NCBI GenBank assembly: GCA_009192285.1
Contig: CM018604.1
Location: forward strand, 5,241,746-5,305,745
DNA from: Morchella semilibera
Lineage: Eukaryota > Ascomycota > Pezizomycetes > Pezizales > Morchellaceae
Direction: 5' to 3'
DNA length: 64,000 bases
Part shown: positions 24,167-37,179 of the stretch, piece after piece
How positions within the stretch are numbered: position 1 is the stretch's first letter
Layout of the letters: every line of letters starts with the position of its first letter
The notes under the pieces: generated by a model
Told to the model about the DNA's origin: nothing
Databases searched by the model: none
The model's input: the letters and a program-made list of their open reading frames with translations, nothing else
Translations under genes and position numbers: made by a program

Positions 24167-25670
24167 CTAAGCACCCACGCTTAGCTCCGCCAGCCTTCTC
24201 GTAGGTTCTTCGCATTCACTGATGGCGTGATCAACTACCTCAAGCCCCTTCACTTCACCATATCCGTTATATCCTACTCCTCTCAAATTCCACTCAATGT
24301 CCCCCCTCTGTAGATTCCCGCCTCTATCGAGTGCTCTAGACCAAATCTTGGTATCCCTCTTTATACGTCTTGTATCATCGGCGCTCATTCGGTACTTCCA
24401 GATTGACCAACCCCACTTATATTTCTCTACGTCCTCCGCTGCTTCGGCAGCATCGGGGTACATGATCTTTGCCTCTTTCCAGCTCTTTCCCTGGTCGATT
24501 GATACCTCAACTTTCACCACTGGCCCACTGTCGCCGTCGGGGAGTGCATATCCAGCGACTTCGAGTTCCCCATTAACAAGATTATCAAGTTTGACGGTTT
24601 CATTACTTGCCGGATATGCAATGACAGAGTTGATTGGCATTGATTGAAGCGGTGGAACCAAGTGCCAGTATGTCTTGGCTTGTTCCCGAGTTTCTATGAA
24701 TGGAGGGAGGATTTTGTAGTCATGTTGCATGTAGAAGTTGTTGCTTTCCTGGCGTTGGACTGTAACACGGTCAAGCCACTTTGTCCAGCGTGCGCCAGGG
24801 ATACCCGGCATAACTATACGAACAGGTGCGCCGTGATTTATGTTGAGTGGGGAGCCATTCATCTATCAAATAATTAGACAATCCTGCGTAAGATTATATA
24901 TCGTAAGGGTATGGCTACATACATCTAGGGCAAGCATAACCCTACTTTTTGGGTCCATACACCGTGCGAGTGATATAGAGCTACCATAATATCTATCCTC
25001 TTGGCAATCTGTTTGCATACAGGAAAATGCGACGTGGGCGTCGCCTTCAATGGTAACACCAGCTTTGGCGAGCACGTCGGCTAGGAGTGGGCCACCCCAT
25101 GTGCAATTGCACACAGCACCATCATTCCAATCAATGCCATCGACTTCTTTGAGCTCTGTGCGCATTGTATGGCGACGGTTTCCAGCACACTATTATAAAA
25201 TTAGGGTCGGAACAAATTTGTATTATTATAGCGAAGAATCACCTGAAGAGCAGAAATCACTTCGTATTGTTTGAAGTCATTTCTGAGTGAGGCAATCGAG
25301 AGCTCGAGGACTCTGGAGACAGCACCATCAATACGAACATAGTGACTGTCCGCATTGATATGGGGAAGAGGTCTATTCAAATAAGGTAACGTGAGCAAGA
25401 AAGAAAAGAGGCGGGGCCGGAAATCAATATGGGGTTTCTTTCTCTCTCTCTCTCTTCTCCCCTTTCTTTTTCTAATGTGATGGAACAAAGGTGATACGAT
25501 ACATACCCATGATTCCTATCATATGCAGTACTCGCTTTGGTGATGAATGATTTCACAAGATCTGTGACAGGTGGCTCTCTGTTGAGAGGCTTTTCAACAC
25601 TGTATTCTAACTATGTGTATGTTTTAGTGGTAGTTTTGTTAAAAGGTTCGAATGGAAAACTTACCAACAT
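24167..25670 (-). CDS. Sulfite oxidase (Mo-cofactor domain type, no haem domain)
   Basis: Five exons: 25670..25665 (only ATG TTG), 25610..25507, 25372..25243, 25189..24923, 24862..24167, giving 400 aa. All four introns are GT...AG and preserve frame. The joined protein starts MLLEYSVEKPLNREPPVTDL and shows YDRNHGPLPHINAD and then C-A-G-N-R-R. Cys81 is the expected molybdopterin ligand. INHGAPVRIVMPGIPGARWTKW follows, and then the C-terminal Mo-co dimerisation domain (VKVEVSIDQGKSWKEA). There is no cytochrome b5 domain, so the layout is that of the plant/fungal form, which oxidises sulfite to sulfate. No C-terminal SKL-type peroxisomal signal is present (ends LSVGA), so a cytosolic location is possible. 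A nitrate reductase is excluded by length. Confidence 0.9.
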
Positions 25671-26596
25671 GGTAGTCTATTGAGCTTTATCGCAAAGATT
25701 CTGAATTGCGCAATTGCCAAGGTTTGTTGCAAAGCCGAACAATATTAATGGTGTTGAAGGTTGGTAGAGAGGGAGAGGGACGGGTACAAATATAAAGTTG
25801 AACTATGCGAATTATAAAGTGGACAGAATGAGTTGGCTATCAATGCTGCGAGTAGGTAATGTATCATGAGTGAGTCGCCCTTTCCTCAGCCCAATCATCC
25901 CATTCATTGATGACACAACTCGATCCGAGTAGCGTTAGCGTTCTGCTGAGCTTTGGGATTTGCTTTATTCAAAAGGGGTTAGGACCTATCATGTTACCCG
26001 GCGTCTTCAGAGAGTCCGCACGGTTGCTGCACTAGACTAGCAAGTATAAACGATGCACCTGACTTTTGAGCTGGTGATATGCCCGATGATAACCGCAATT
26101 GATTACGCCAATTAGAATTGGTACGGTATCAAGAAATACCTACACTGCTCTGCAGCTGCGGGAGAGAAAGCTAGCTGGCGCCATAGGGACTCATGGGGCC
26201 GGAACAATCCATTGCAATTGATATGATCCCGCAGTAGATAGTAAAATTGGAACTTGGAATACTTTTAGTATCGGCATTGTAGTACTAGCAGGATTTATAA
26301 TTTAAACTCCTAAAAATACACAGACGTCTTGATGGCCATATTGAAACGGTGGAAACGCATCCGTGAGGGCAGAATTAGAGGGGGATACATGGACCTATGA
26401 TACTAATTGTTTTCTGTGATAGAAATAGCCTCCTAGTCCCCGTATAATAACTATAACTGAAAAGTTATACTTTAGACGTCGCCTGAACTCCGATTTCCTA
26501 GTTGTCTACTTTATACAGGTATGTAGTTCACCTATCTGGATGCAACTTCTCTATGTATTGGTACCAGTACCATGGTGGCTACATGTAACCATAAAT

Positions 26597-26682
26597 TTAC
26601 TCGGGGCAGGTAAAAGGTATCGGACAAAGGGGTTTTTCTTATTTTAATTTTTTAAAAAGGGGAAGCCACCTGCCCCGAGTAG
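26597..26682. repeat. 86-bp inverted repeat with ACTCGGGGCAGGT ends
   Basis: ACTCGGGGCAGGT (26599-26611) is perfectly complementary to ACCTGCCCCGAGT (26668-26680). The outermost bases, CTACTCGGGGCAGG, resemble the CTACTCGCGACAGG end of the 128-bp element nearby, so the two may be related families. Confidence 0.65.
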
Positions 26683-26866
26683 CCATTCGAATTCCAGTTC
26701 AATTTTCAGCAGCACCAGGCCTGTACTTTTGGGAGTGGAAGTACATGTACTGAGTACACTTGTTAAGGTTATTCTTATAGCGCCGAGCGAATCAGGGGTG
26801 CTGTTGATGCGCGGGTGCGCGCGGATGCGCGTCGGCATGCAGGTCATCCTTGAACTTTGAAGCGAA

Positions 26867-26994
26867 CTACTCGCGGTAGTTAAGAGGTACCCGAATATGC
26901 AAGTCTTGGGGTGAGATTCTCATTGGGTTAAAAGAGGGAGATACACCAATGCAGTGCAGCTGCATTTTCGGTACTTGTTGCCTGTCGCGAGTAG
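26867..26994 (+). mobile_element. 128-bp TIR element, copy A
   Basis: The ends are CTACTCGCGG and CGCGAGTAG. An imperfect terminal inverted repeat of about 35 bp continues inward (GGTACCCGAATATGCA versus AGTACCGAAAATGCAGC complement). The same element, same length, lies inverted at 29146-29273. There is no ORF, so it is a MITE-like non-autonomous element. Confidence 0.8.
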
Positions 26995-27040
26995 CCCCTC
27001 CCGAATCCGGACATTTATTCTGAGTGGTACGTACTTTTTA

Positions 27041-27138
27041 CAGGGTCAGGCAAAAAGAACCTGAACATAAAATGCGCTAGCAGGGTCAGATTTGTTACTA
27101 CCAGAAAAGCGGTGTCCAGGTTCTTCTTACCTCCCTAG
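27041..27138. repeat. 98-bp inverted repeat
   Basis: AAAAGAACCTGAAC near 27053 pairs with GTCCAGGTTCTTCTT near 27114, and the outer bases CAGGGTCAGG and CCTCCCTAG are also partly complementary. AGGGTCAG recurs inside at 27082. Confidence 0.5.
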
Positions 27139-27825
27139 GGTACATGTATGTACCTTCATGTACCTTACATGTACTCTATATATCATGTGCCTTTAAATTT
27201 CTGCTGGGGGCTTTATCCAATATAAATGTTCTACTAGATTCGCTCCATCTACAAAGCAAAATCTAAAACTCATGAGCATGGATAAGACCTTATTCGTTCG
27301 GTATCGAATTATCCCCATTCCTAAGAGCAACGTGGCAGCCTGCTATCATGTCTTAAATAAGGTGACGAGCTCCATAGGAACACGAGGTTTAACCCGGGTT
27401 AATACCCTCTTTAACTATATGTCCTCGGGGGTCCTCAAAGTGATGCAACGGCGACAACCCCAACTTTGCAGCTACTGGCCATCATACCCAAAGTTGGAAA
27501 ATAATTTATATAGATCGAATTATATTAGGCGGAGTTATACAATTAATAGTACATGAAAACAAAAATGAAAAGAGTACTGAGCTCGTTGCATCACTTTATA
27601 TTTAAGGGCCAGGGTACATATGGTTTTGTTAAGCTATAAGGCGCTTTTTCAACCTTCGAATGGGCAACACATCAAGTATATGATGTATATTAGACTATAA
27701 TAGTAACATATCTCCGACCGGGGGTTATCGGTTTAACGATTGGTTGAACGGTGTAGAGTAGATCTTGTCTGCTAATACATTACATGTATGTAGTAATTTT
27801 GATCTCATATGCTGCACAGTGTCGC

Positions 27826-27850
27826 CAGACTTACCCCTACACCCGTAGTA
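27826..27850. repeat. 25-bp dispersed repeat, copy 2
   Basis: Identical to 22491-22515. Here it directly abuts the inverted repeat that starts at 27853. Confidence 0.8.
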
Positions 27851-27852
27851 CA

Positions 27853-27993
27853 TTATCCCATAAACTCGAGACAATGCTGACACCCTTCCCAAAATGCCAA
27901 CATGTGGCTAGTGCTAATAAATTCTATAGTACTTGTTGGTGTGGCTTTCGAATTTGGCCTCATGAGGGGTGTCAGTATCGGTTTATGGGATAA
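27853..27993. repeat. 141-bp fold-back element
   Basis: TTATCCCATAAAC (27853-27865) is the exact complement of GTTTATGGGATAA (27981-27993). Inside it, TGACACCC (27878-27885) pairs with GGGTGTCA (27967-27974). Confidence 0.7.
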
Positions 27994-29145
27994 GTAAGTA
28001 CATGTATGTACTTATATGTATGTGTAACAATGCTAATACTTGTTAATTTGAGGGTGCAAAATTATCAGAGCCGACGTAAACCTCACTCAACAAAGGTAAA
28101 TACTATGAGGATTTTTGGAATGTCTCTAGCTCTGGAGTCATAGTTTATCCGGTGTGATAGGCGCGGGTGCGTGATGACCTGCCTGTCGGTGAGGTTCTTC
28201 CAAGGCGGTTTCCCGATCTCGATAATTACTGCCTAGAGTACTTCCCGCGAGAATAAGTCCCCGACATCACTTTTGTGTAGCAACCTCATAATTTGGCAGA
28301 AACTTATTCTCAACGCAAGTATACTTTATATGGATTTCTTAAATTGGAACGATACAAGTATCAACCAGGATTGTGAAGCATGCATACATACACCCTTCCC
28401 TATAACAAGGGTTATATATTATCCTAAATGTTATCCTAGAAGCAGAGCACCATATAGGAAGTACAGCAATAGCTGGGTATAGAGGGGTATCTCATTGTCA
28501 CTGTCACGTATAAGAACTACATGTAGTCGGCATATTGGCAAAACATAGATTAGAGTATGTACCCGCGAGTACTGACAATTATAGGTTGGTGTAAGTACTT
28601 GTTAGAAAGGCTAAAAAAGAAAAACCGTTAATAATACCCTAATAGATCTGTATTAGGGCCTGTTAGGCAGCCCGGTAGTATAGGAATACGTATACGGTAC
28701 TGGTACAGTACTCTTCCTCCAATGCCGGTTTAATTCGGTATTCACTATATTCCGTAGTCCTATTTCAGTGGTTTCACCCAGTTTCTTCATCCTATATATC
28801 TATACATATAGTCATTATATCGATCCATGTTCTAGACTAAAAATCTGGACAATTTCCTTGTTAAGAGAATAAAAGAATAAACAAGAACATGTATTCACAA
28901 CCACATGCGCATACATGTATCTATATATTATAATCATAGTGTCGTTATAATTAACATAAATTTATCCCATCCCTTCTCTGGTTGAATGGTGAATTCGCAC
29001 TATCAGCTAGGGAGGAGATCGAGAGGGGGAAAGGGACCGCGCGCACTCTTTGCTTTGTCGCGATGGTTAGCTCACCTGTCCTAGAAAGTACTGTACGGTA
29101 TATTGTCGTTGTATCGCTTACTAGTACCGGCCCCCGGGGATAAAT

Positions 29146-29273
29146 CTACTCGCGACAGGCAACAAGTACCCGAAAATGTAGCTGCACTGCATTGGTGTAT
29201 TTCCCTCTTTTAACCCAATGAGAATCTCACTCCAAGACTTGCATATTCGGGTACCTCTTAACTGCCGCGAGTA
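29146..29273 (-). mobile_element. 128-bp TIR element, copy B (inverted)
   Basis: The reverse complement of copy A over the full 128 bp. I count about five substitutions (nearly all C/T or G/A transitions) and one single-base indel. Its right edge runs straight into TACATGTA (29272-29279). Confidence 0.8.
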
Positions 29274-29712
29274 CATGTAGGTACATACATGTATGTCATG
29301 TACCTACCTGTCAGCTACCGCCATCTTTGCAATTATGGCTATTCAGAACATCTGCCTTCAGGGACTGAAAAAAACACCCCGCCCTCAAATTTGAGACACC
29401 GCACCGAAATACACTAAACTAACAACCGATTCCTGCATGACCCCGCAACCCACAACCGCGGGCCCTTCCAGATGTTCCGCCGGCAGAATTAAAACACCGC
29501 AGAAACGTCAAAAAGGCTAAAATGGGGCACATCTAGCTGCAATGCGCAGTGGGGTAATGTGCTGCATTTTCCCGATGATCGATGGACTTGTAGAGTTTGA
29601 TGTTTAAATAAAGAGCGATTGAGCGGAGAACCTACATTTTTGAATTGGGTATTGACACTTGTGCTGTTTGTCCTCAGATATACAACAAATCATACCAAAT
29701 TGTCATAGCAAT

Positions 29713-32284
29713 ATGAAGTTCCGTGATGGTGAGATCTATATTAACGTCGTTTGGGGGGCGGTTGGGAGTTATACTAATTGAGCATGGATAGGCATGTGGC
29801 TTGTGAGGGAAGGTGTGAGAATTGAATACGCCGAAGACGTTCACAAAATCACAGAAGGGCCAAAGGGTGACTCTTTGAGTCTGCTATGCCCAACTAGGCA
29901 CATTAGGTCTCGGGGTGACACCCTCAATCTTCCTACCTTATCCATTGTACGCTCATCCGATATTAGAAATTTCTTCATCCTTTTTTTTTTTTTTTTTTTG
30001 GTAAGGAGACTACTAATAACCACATAATATGTAGGAAATTCAATCAGAGTTTGAAGATGTTATTTCCGTTACTACCCAACACTGGAAGGGTGCCCAAAAT
30101 CCAGGACCTCACTATGAATTGTACCCTGACGGAAGGCCTTCGTGTTTGGCAAAGATTACTACTTCAACGAAGGGAACTACACTTACCTCCGGAAACCTCT
30201 CATGCACTGTTTCTTCTAAGGTGAGAAGCCTGCCACTGTACTTTTCTCCAAAGCATTTTTAACAAGTACAATAGCCCCATACATTCGATATAGGCTTTCA
30301 TGATACTGCCACTGGCAGAAGCGTAACATCCCTCCTTAACCGTTCTGTGGGGTTTGCATACACTCCTGCACCGTCATCTCCTATGCAGACTGGTGACATG
30401 TCAAATATTGGACATTATATCTTCACTCAACATCAGCTTGCTGTTGGCGAGTCTATCTATGGCCTTGGGGAGCGGTTTACAGCATTCAATAAAGTCGGAC
30501 AATCACTTACCCTTTACAACGCCGACGGCGGAACCTCGTCTGAGCAGGCATATAAGAATGTTCCATTCTATCTATCCTCAAACGGCTATGGGGTTTTTAT
30601 TGACCATGCTGAACCGGTGGATCTCGAGATTGGGTCCGAGAGATCCTGCAGGCTACAGGCCAGTGTTCTAGGACAGAGATTGAAATGGTATGTTATCTAC
30701 GGGCCCGACCCGAAGGACATCTTGCGAAAATACACTGCTCTCACTGGAAAGCCCGGAAAGGTACCATCATGGAGTTTTGGACTATGGCTCAGCACATCTT
30801 TCACTACCTCCTACGACGAGAAGACCGTAGGCAGCTTCTTAGACGGGATGAAGCAGAGGGAGGTTCCAGTTCATGTGTTCCATTATGATTGCTTCTGGCT
30901 GCGCGAATTTCATTGGTGCGACTTCGAGTTCTCAAAAGAGCATTTCCCGGACCCAAAGTCTATGATGTCCCGTTTGAGGAAAGAAAGGCCAGGATTGAAG
31001 TTCTGTGTGTGGATCAATCCATATCTTGGCGACGCATCTCCAGTTTTTGCGGAGGCTGCGGAGAAGGGTTATTTGCTTAAGCGCAAAAACGGGGATGTTT
31101 GGCAATGGGACCTTTGGCAGGCTGGTATGGGCCTGATAGACTTTACAAACCCTGCGGCTTGCGAGTGGTATGTTTCGAAGTTGGAAGGTCTTTTCGATGT
31201 CGGAATCGATTGTCTCAAAACCGATTTCGGCGAGAGAATCCCGGACAAGGATGTACAATGGTTTGACAAGAGTCTTGACCCGGCAAAAATGCACAACTAT
31301 TATGCATTCATTTATAACGAGGTTGTATATAAGGCATTGCAGAAGCGGTACGGGAAGGACCAGGCTGTGCTCTTTGCCAGAACTGCAACTGCCGGAACTC
31401 AACGATTCCCGTTGCAGTGGGGTGGGGATTGTGAGAGTACGTTCGAGGCTATGGCAGAGAGTCTTCGTGGCGGGTTGAGTTTAGGTGTTAGCGGATTTGC
31501 CTATTGGAGTGTTGACATCGGAGGCTTTGAGGGAACTCCAGATGCGAGTGTTTATAAGAGATGGGTAGCATTTGGACTTCTATGTTCACACTCGAGGTTA
31601 CACGGAAGTAACTCATACCGTGTTCCATGGGCCATTGATGAAGAATCTACAGACGTCCTCCGTACGTTTACGGATCTGAAGTGCAGGCTTATGCCATATC
31701 TTTACAGCCAAGCAATTTCTTCGACTACCTCGGGTCTCCCGGTATCACTCCGTGCCATGTTTCTTGAATTCCCGGAAGATCCTACAGTATGGTTTCTCGA
31801 CCGTCAATATATGTTGGGCGACTCACTTCTCATTGCGCCTGTCTTCACCGAATCTGGTGAAGTCGACTTCTATCTTCCTGAGGGTAGGTGGACAAACTGG
31901 TTCACCGGCGAAGTTAAGTCGGGACCAAGATGGGTCAAGGAGAAGCACGGTTATCTTACATGCCCTATCTACATTCGCGAGGGCTCTATACTTGTGCTTG
32001 GAAAGGTTGGTGAGAAGCGGGTTGTGTATGATTATTTTGAAGACGTGCAGGTCATGGTTGTGCAGCCAATTGATGGAAGGCGTGCGAGGGCGCCAGTCAA
32101 GCTTGTGGACGATAAGGGCGAGGCCATGGGAGAGATCACATTGAATGGCGGGGAGTTGGTTGTGCCAGATGTTGTGAAGGATGGGTGGAAGTTGACGGTG
32201 AATGGGAAAGATCAGACAGCGAGTGTACAGAGTGTCAAGAAGACTGGTGGGAAGTGGACAGTTTGGACGAGGTTGTGGGTGTGA
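29713..32284 (+). CDS. GH31 alpha-xylosidase (YicI type)
   Basis: Four exons: 29713..29728, 29792..29946, 30035..30220, 30275..32284, giving 788 aa (E. coli YicI 772). The start MKFRDG|MWLVREGVRIEYAEDV is characteristic of the family. The catalytic nucleophile is Asp436 in KTDFGERIP and the acid/base is Asp504 in LQWGGDCESTFEAMAESL; both motifs match YicI rather than alpha-glucosidases. GLGERF, WGLSTS-like and HYDCFWLREFHWCDF segments complete the (beta/alpha)8 barrel. There is no signal peptide, so an intracellular enzyme releasing xylose from xyloglucan oligosaccharides is inferred. Intron 2 (29947-30034) contains a long T run. The acceptor at 30274 rather than the nearer TAG at 30293 is required to keep frame. 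Confidence 0.93.
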
Positions 32285-33114
32285 TTTTCGCTCAATTTTG
32301 TTAAACCTGGAAACGGAGCGACCATGTAAGTGCATGTACGTACTGGTTACATGTATTCACAATACTATAGCAGTTCTGGGAAAATTATATATCAATATCA
32401 ATTAGAATATGAACTGGAACCTATATCAATCAATCTCAAGCAAATTGAATGTTCATGTGGTAAGGCAATACATTTGATTATGGATACATGCAACTATAGC
32501 TACATGTAACTTTGCAGTTGCACTCTCCCGCTAGGTACGAGCGTGGATAATACATGTATGGAAGGGTCATAGAATCGCACTCGCCTGATCCCGCTGTCAA
32601 TTTTGATACGGCACTTAATAATGAATTCCTATTGCCTCTACTCTTACGTAATTGTTCTATGCGAAATTCGAACTTTTCAGTACTGCGAAAGATCAAGGGA
32701 AAAAAACATGTAAGAGTTATCAATCACTACAAGAGAAAGGGAGGTGTTTCTAGGAGTGGATATGTAGGTACCTGCATGATCGCGCATTCAGAAAAGAGTA
32801 TGTAGTGATCACCAAGTTTGTTGACCAGCCACTCCTTTAAGATCTAAACTCAGTTGAGATGTTCCACATCCCAAAAAAAATTCCACCCCTCCATGTCTTG
32901 GCAACTGTCTACCCCACCACAACCACATTCCCTCAACTTTCCCTCCAATTCTCCGACTCTCTCCACAGGCGGTTAAAAAAGCGTTCCTGCTCTACGGAAA
33001 TTCTCACTCCTGATCGCAGCTTTGGTAAACTTAAGCCCTAACTTTAATTTTTCTCCTAATACGCTTCGCTGACAGGCAAACCAAGTTCCTACAAAAAAAA
33101 CCTACTCCAAAAAG
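32285..33114. other. Intergenic region, alpha-xylosidase 3' side to SPE3 promoter
   Basis: It holds three TACATGTA palindromes (32348, 32501, 32551). The 32,860-33,110 part is pyrimidine-rich with an A-run, as expected for a strong fungal promoter/5' UTR. No gene is supported. Confidence 0.5.
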
Positions 33115-34471
<1,357 letters not shown>

Positions 34472-35065
34472 GCTAGAAAGTATTAATTAGATAGAAACTT
34501 CCTGTTTGGGCAAAGGTGCATCCACATTCATATATATCTATTGATATTTTCCCGGTGAATGTTTTAAAATGGCGAATCCGTTAGATGTAGGGTTGAGAAC
34601 GAGGAAAGTATGGTAATGACCCCGATTTTTGGTTGGCGGGAAGAATACAGAAGGGGTGCATTTGTCCAAGCATTGCATTTTAGCCTCGTATCTAGGTCGT
34701 GTCACCTTTGAATGAATTCAAAGGGGTTGGGACAAAGAACCATATAATGTCGCGTTCAACCATTTTGATCGTGAGATTGAGGCTCTTGTGTAAACCCTGG
34801 GCCTCCTGATATGGTTTGCGTGCTTACTAGATGCAAACAAAGGCAAATTTATTAAGGCAATACTAACAGTTAAGGGTTAATTAATAGCATTGGTCTCACA
34901 GAATCTAGTCAGATACTTTGCGTTTACTCCTTGACTCACCTCAAAATATCATGCCCTGCTATCCCCATGAACAACAGCTTTAATTAGAGAGAGAGAGAGA
35001 ATGGGCGAAAATAAGAACGAAAAGCTAGAAACACCAGAAACTCTATTCTTAAATAGTCTGAATCA
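34472..35065. other. Convergent intergenic region SPE3 / DUF6594 gene
   Basis: Contains a (GA)n tract near 34986-35000. There is no coding exon and no TACATGTA. Confidence 0.5.
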
Positions 35066-36337
35066 TCATGTCGAAGAATTGACAACACTCCCGAGAAACA
35101 CAGTCATAACAGCAGCATATCTAATACCCGAGTTAGCTTCAGTTCCGTAGGTTTCCACTAGGGATAAGATATCATACGCTGCGGTAGCACCAAATATCTC
35201 CCCATTTGATGCGCGAGTTGAGGCTACAGCTGCAGAGAAGGCAAGAGTAGAAACCACAATGGTAAACATCTGCCACCGAAATACCTTAACAAAACACAGG
35301 ATAACAATTGGAACGAGTAACATCGCCGCAGCTGTGATGGTGACAACAACTCGCACTACGATCCTAAGGAATCCTGCGATTCTCAAAACTCCATCATCGG
35401 GAATATAGTACACGTTTGGATCAGAATTTAAATGATTCCGAGGGTCGCTCTGTCCCAAACAGTTAGGAAAACGGCGTAGGCATAATATTCTAGGTGGAAT
35501 TACATCTGAGGTAAGATACTATCATGGCAAAAAAATTCATAAGTTCTGTCTGCTCAAAAACGATTTTAGGGATTCGATTTTCGAGCTCACTTTTTTTGCC
35601 AAGAATCCCGCGAGTTTTAGTTGTGTGCCTCGCTCGAGAAGATCTTCCCTAAGGGCAATAACATCTGAGCGATCTTCTAGAAATCGTTGTTCCTCTGTCT
35701 CCAAAGGCTGTGAATCATCAATCCACTGGCTTAACTGTTCAATATTATTTACGCTCGCAGCCGGAAAACCGAATATCCTGCTACAGTTAAACAGCGCTTT
35801 GTCTGTCTTGCGCGGGTGGTCAAATTTTGGTCGGAGTCTAATTCCAGAACCGACTGGAGAAGAAAATACCGTAGTCTTTCAGGGCGATATCGATCTCTGC
35901 CATTATTTCCTTTCGTTCTGCATTGTTGTCATATCTCCTACTCGAAAGATTTATTTGATCATCCTCTTTCAAGTCCAGTACATATAACCTTCTCTCTAAC
36001 TCTGCCAGATGATCCTGTTTATTGAGGAGATTACGCATTCGTATTTTACCAAATCTTCGGAACATTGCAAGACTAAGGTCGCTGTTCATCGTTGCGGATA
36101 AGTTTGGATAACCGCGGGGATATCGAAAAACTATTATTCAATAGTTTGGTAAGTATAAGTCACTTAAGCATATACCACCAATATAGCGTCCATCTTACGA
36201 GGTTCAGTCTCGGGAGACTCAACGGTGACTCGAGAACCATTCCTGCTATTTTGCGTGCTTTGTCGAGGCGAGGCGATGGAGGGTGGTGTTGGTGCGGGTT
36301 GGGTTGCGGGGTGGGATGTGGGAACACTCGTAGACAT
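35066..36337 (-). CDS. DUF6594-family membrane protein
   Basis: Four exons: 36337..36199, 36130..35870, 35802..35591, 35518..35066, giving 354 aa. Frame holds across all introns (67-72 bp). An in-frame ATG at 36406 would add 23 residues. The N-terminal ~46 residues are Ser/Thr/Pro-rich. The family signature follows: GYPNLSATMNSD, MFRRFGKIRMRNLL, DHLAELERRLYVLD and ALKDYDKALF. Two or three transmembrane helices lie at the C-terminus (near VVVTITAAAMLLVPIVILCF, MFTIVVSTLAFSAAVAS and the last 20 residues). This is a large, fungus-specific family of unknown biochemical function, often expanded and variable. The coiled-coil-like middle plus terminal helices suggest a tail-anchored oligomer, which is an inference. 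Confidence 0.82.
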
Positions 36338-37179
36338 CGTGGAGCAGATAGAGATCTGATATATGGTTCCAAAAATCGTTAAACGCTCGCAACCAGCAAC
36401 CGACATACAGACGATGGTTTAGGCTGCGTGACTATATGTAAGTATCTCAGCCGGCACTTGCTTGATGTTGATTTAAGGGTGGTTACACAAACGTTTGAAC
36501 AGGTGGAACCACAGCATGCTTGTGATACCACAGTGTGTCTGGCAAATCATATTCCCGGCTTGAATTGTGAGTAAGCCTACACGTACTCTAGACTCAGTAC
36601 TCTAGAGTACCTGCCTGCATGTACTCATGTACCTACATGTAAATGTAAATGTCCAGGAAGTGTTAACGGTCCGTTTGGGGGAGAGCCACATTTTGACTGA
36701 ATTTCTCGATTGAGTCACAAGGACTAATCTGGTCCTTGTCTGGTTTCAATTCTGCAGCAATTTCTGCTTTGCAGGGTCTTGACTGTTGGGTAAAAGATGT
36801 GGTCGCCAGGAATAGATTAGTGAGAATGTCAATCACAGTTCTCAAGCCTTTTATCCTGTCTCTGCTCAGCCCTCCTAAATTTATCGTTGGCAGCAGTAGG
36901 TGCTTCTTCGGCACTTAGCCAATGAAAACTCGTGCAACGCAGAATAAAAGGATGTCTGCGCGAGGCTGAAATTTGTACATAGAATTGGCTCTGTGTCTCA
37001 TGAACCCGTCCCCAGGATCTGGGGAAATCATACATATACCCACGTTTTCCGACATTTTCCTAGAGTTTGATACTAACGCGGTAACTCCAGCGAGCTTTTC
37101 AACTCGGTCAGATTGTTTGGGTCGGCTAAATTTTGATCTAGTCAGCAAACATTAGCAAACGGCGCACTGGTGGGTGCAG
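36338..37179. other. Intergenic region between the DUF6594 gene and the 12-exon gene (divergent)
   Basis: It holds one TACATGTA at 36634 and repeated ACTCTAG/GTACTC blocks near 36,585-36,625. ORFs of 60-83 aa around 36,660-37,155 overlap each other on both strands, and I cannot support any. An upstream exon of the 37,180 gene cannot be excluded. Confidence 0.45.

Larger units (their letters stand above)
25671..29712. other. 4-kb gene-free repeat region between sulfite oxidase and alpha-xylosidase
   Basis: AT-rich, with a cluster of short inverted repeats, two copies of a 128-bp TIR element and ten TACATGTA palindromes (26580-29293). ORFs of 60-94 aa here show no domain or sensible codon pattern. 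The last 150 bp should contain the alpha-xylosidase promoter. Confidence 0.55.

Noticed and set aside
27272-27556. 94-aa ORF in the repeat region
   Set aside because: Irregular codon use, no homologous motif, and located among fold-back elements.
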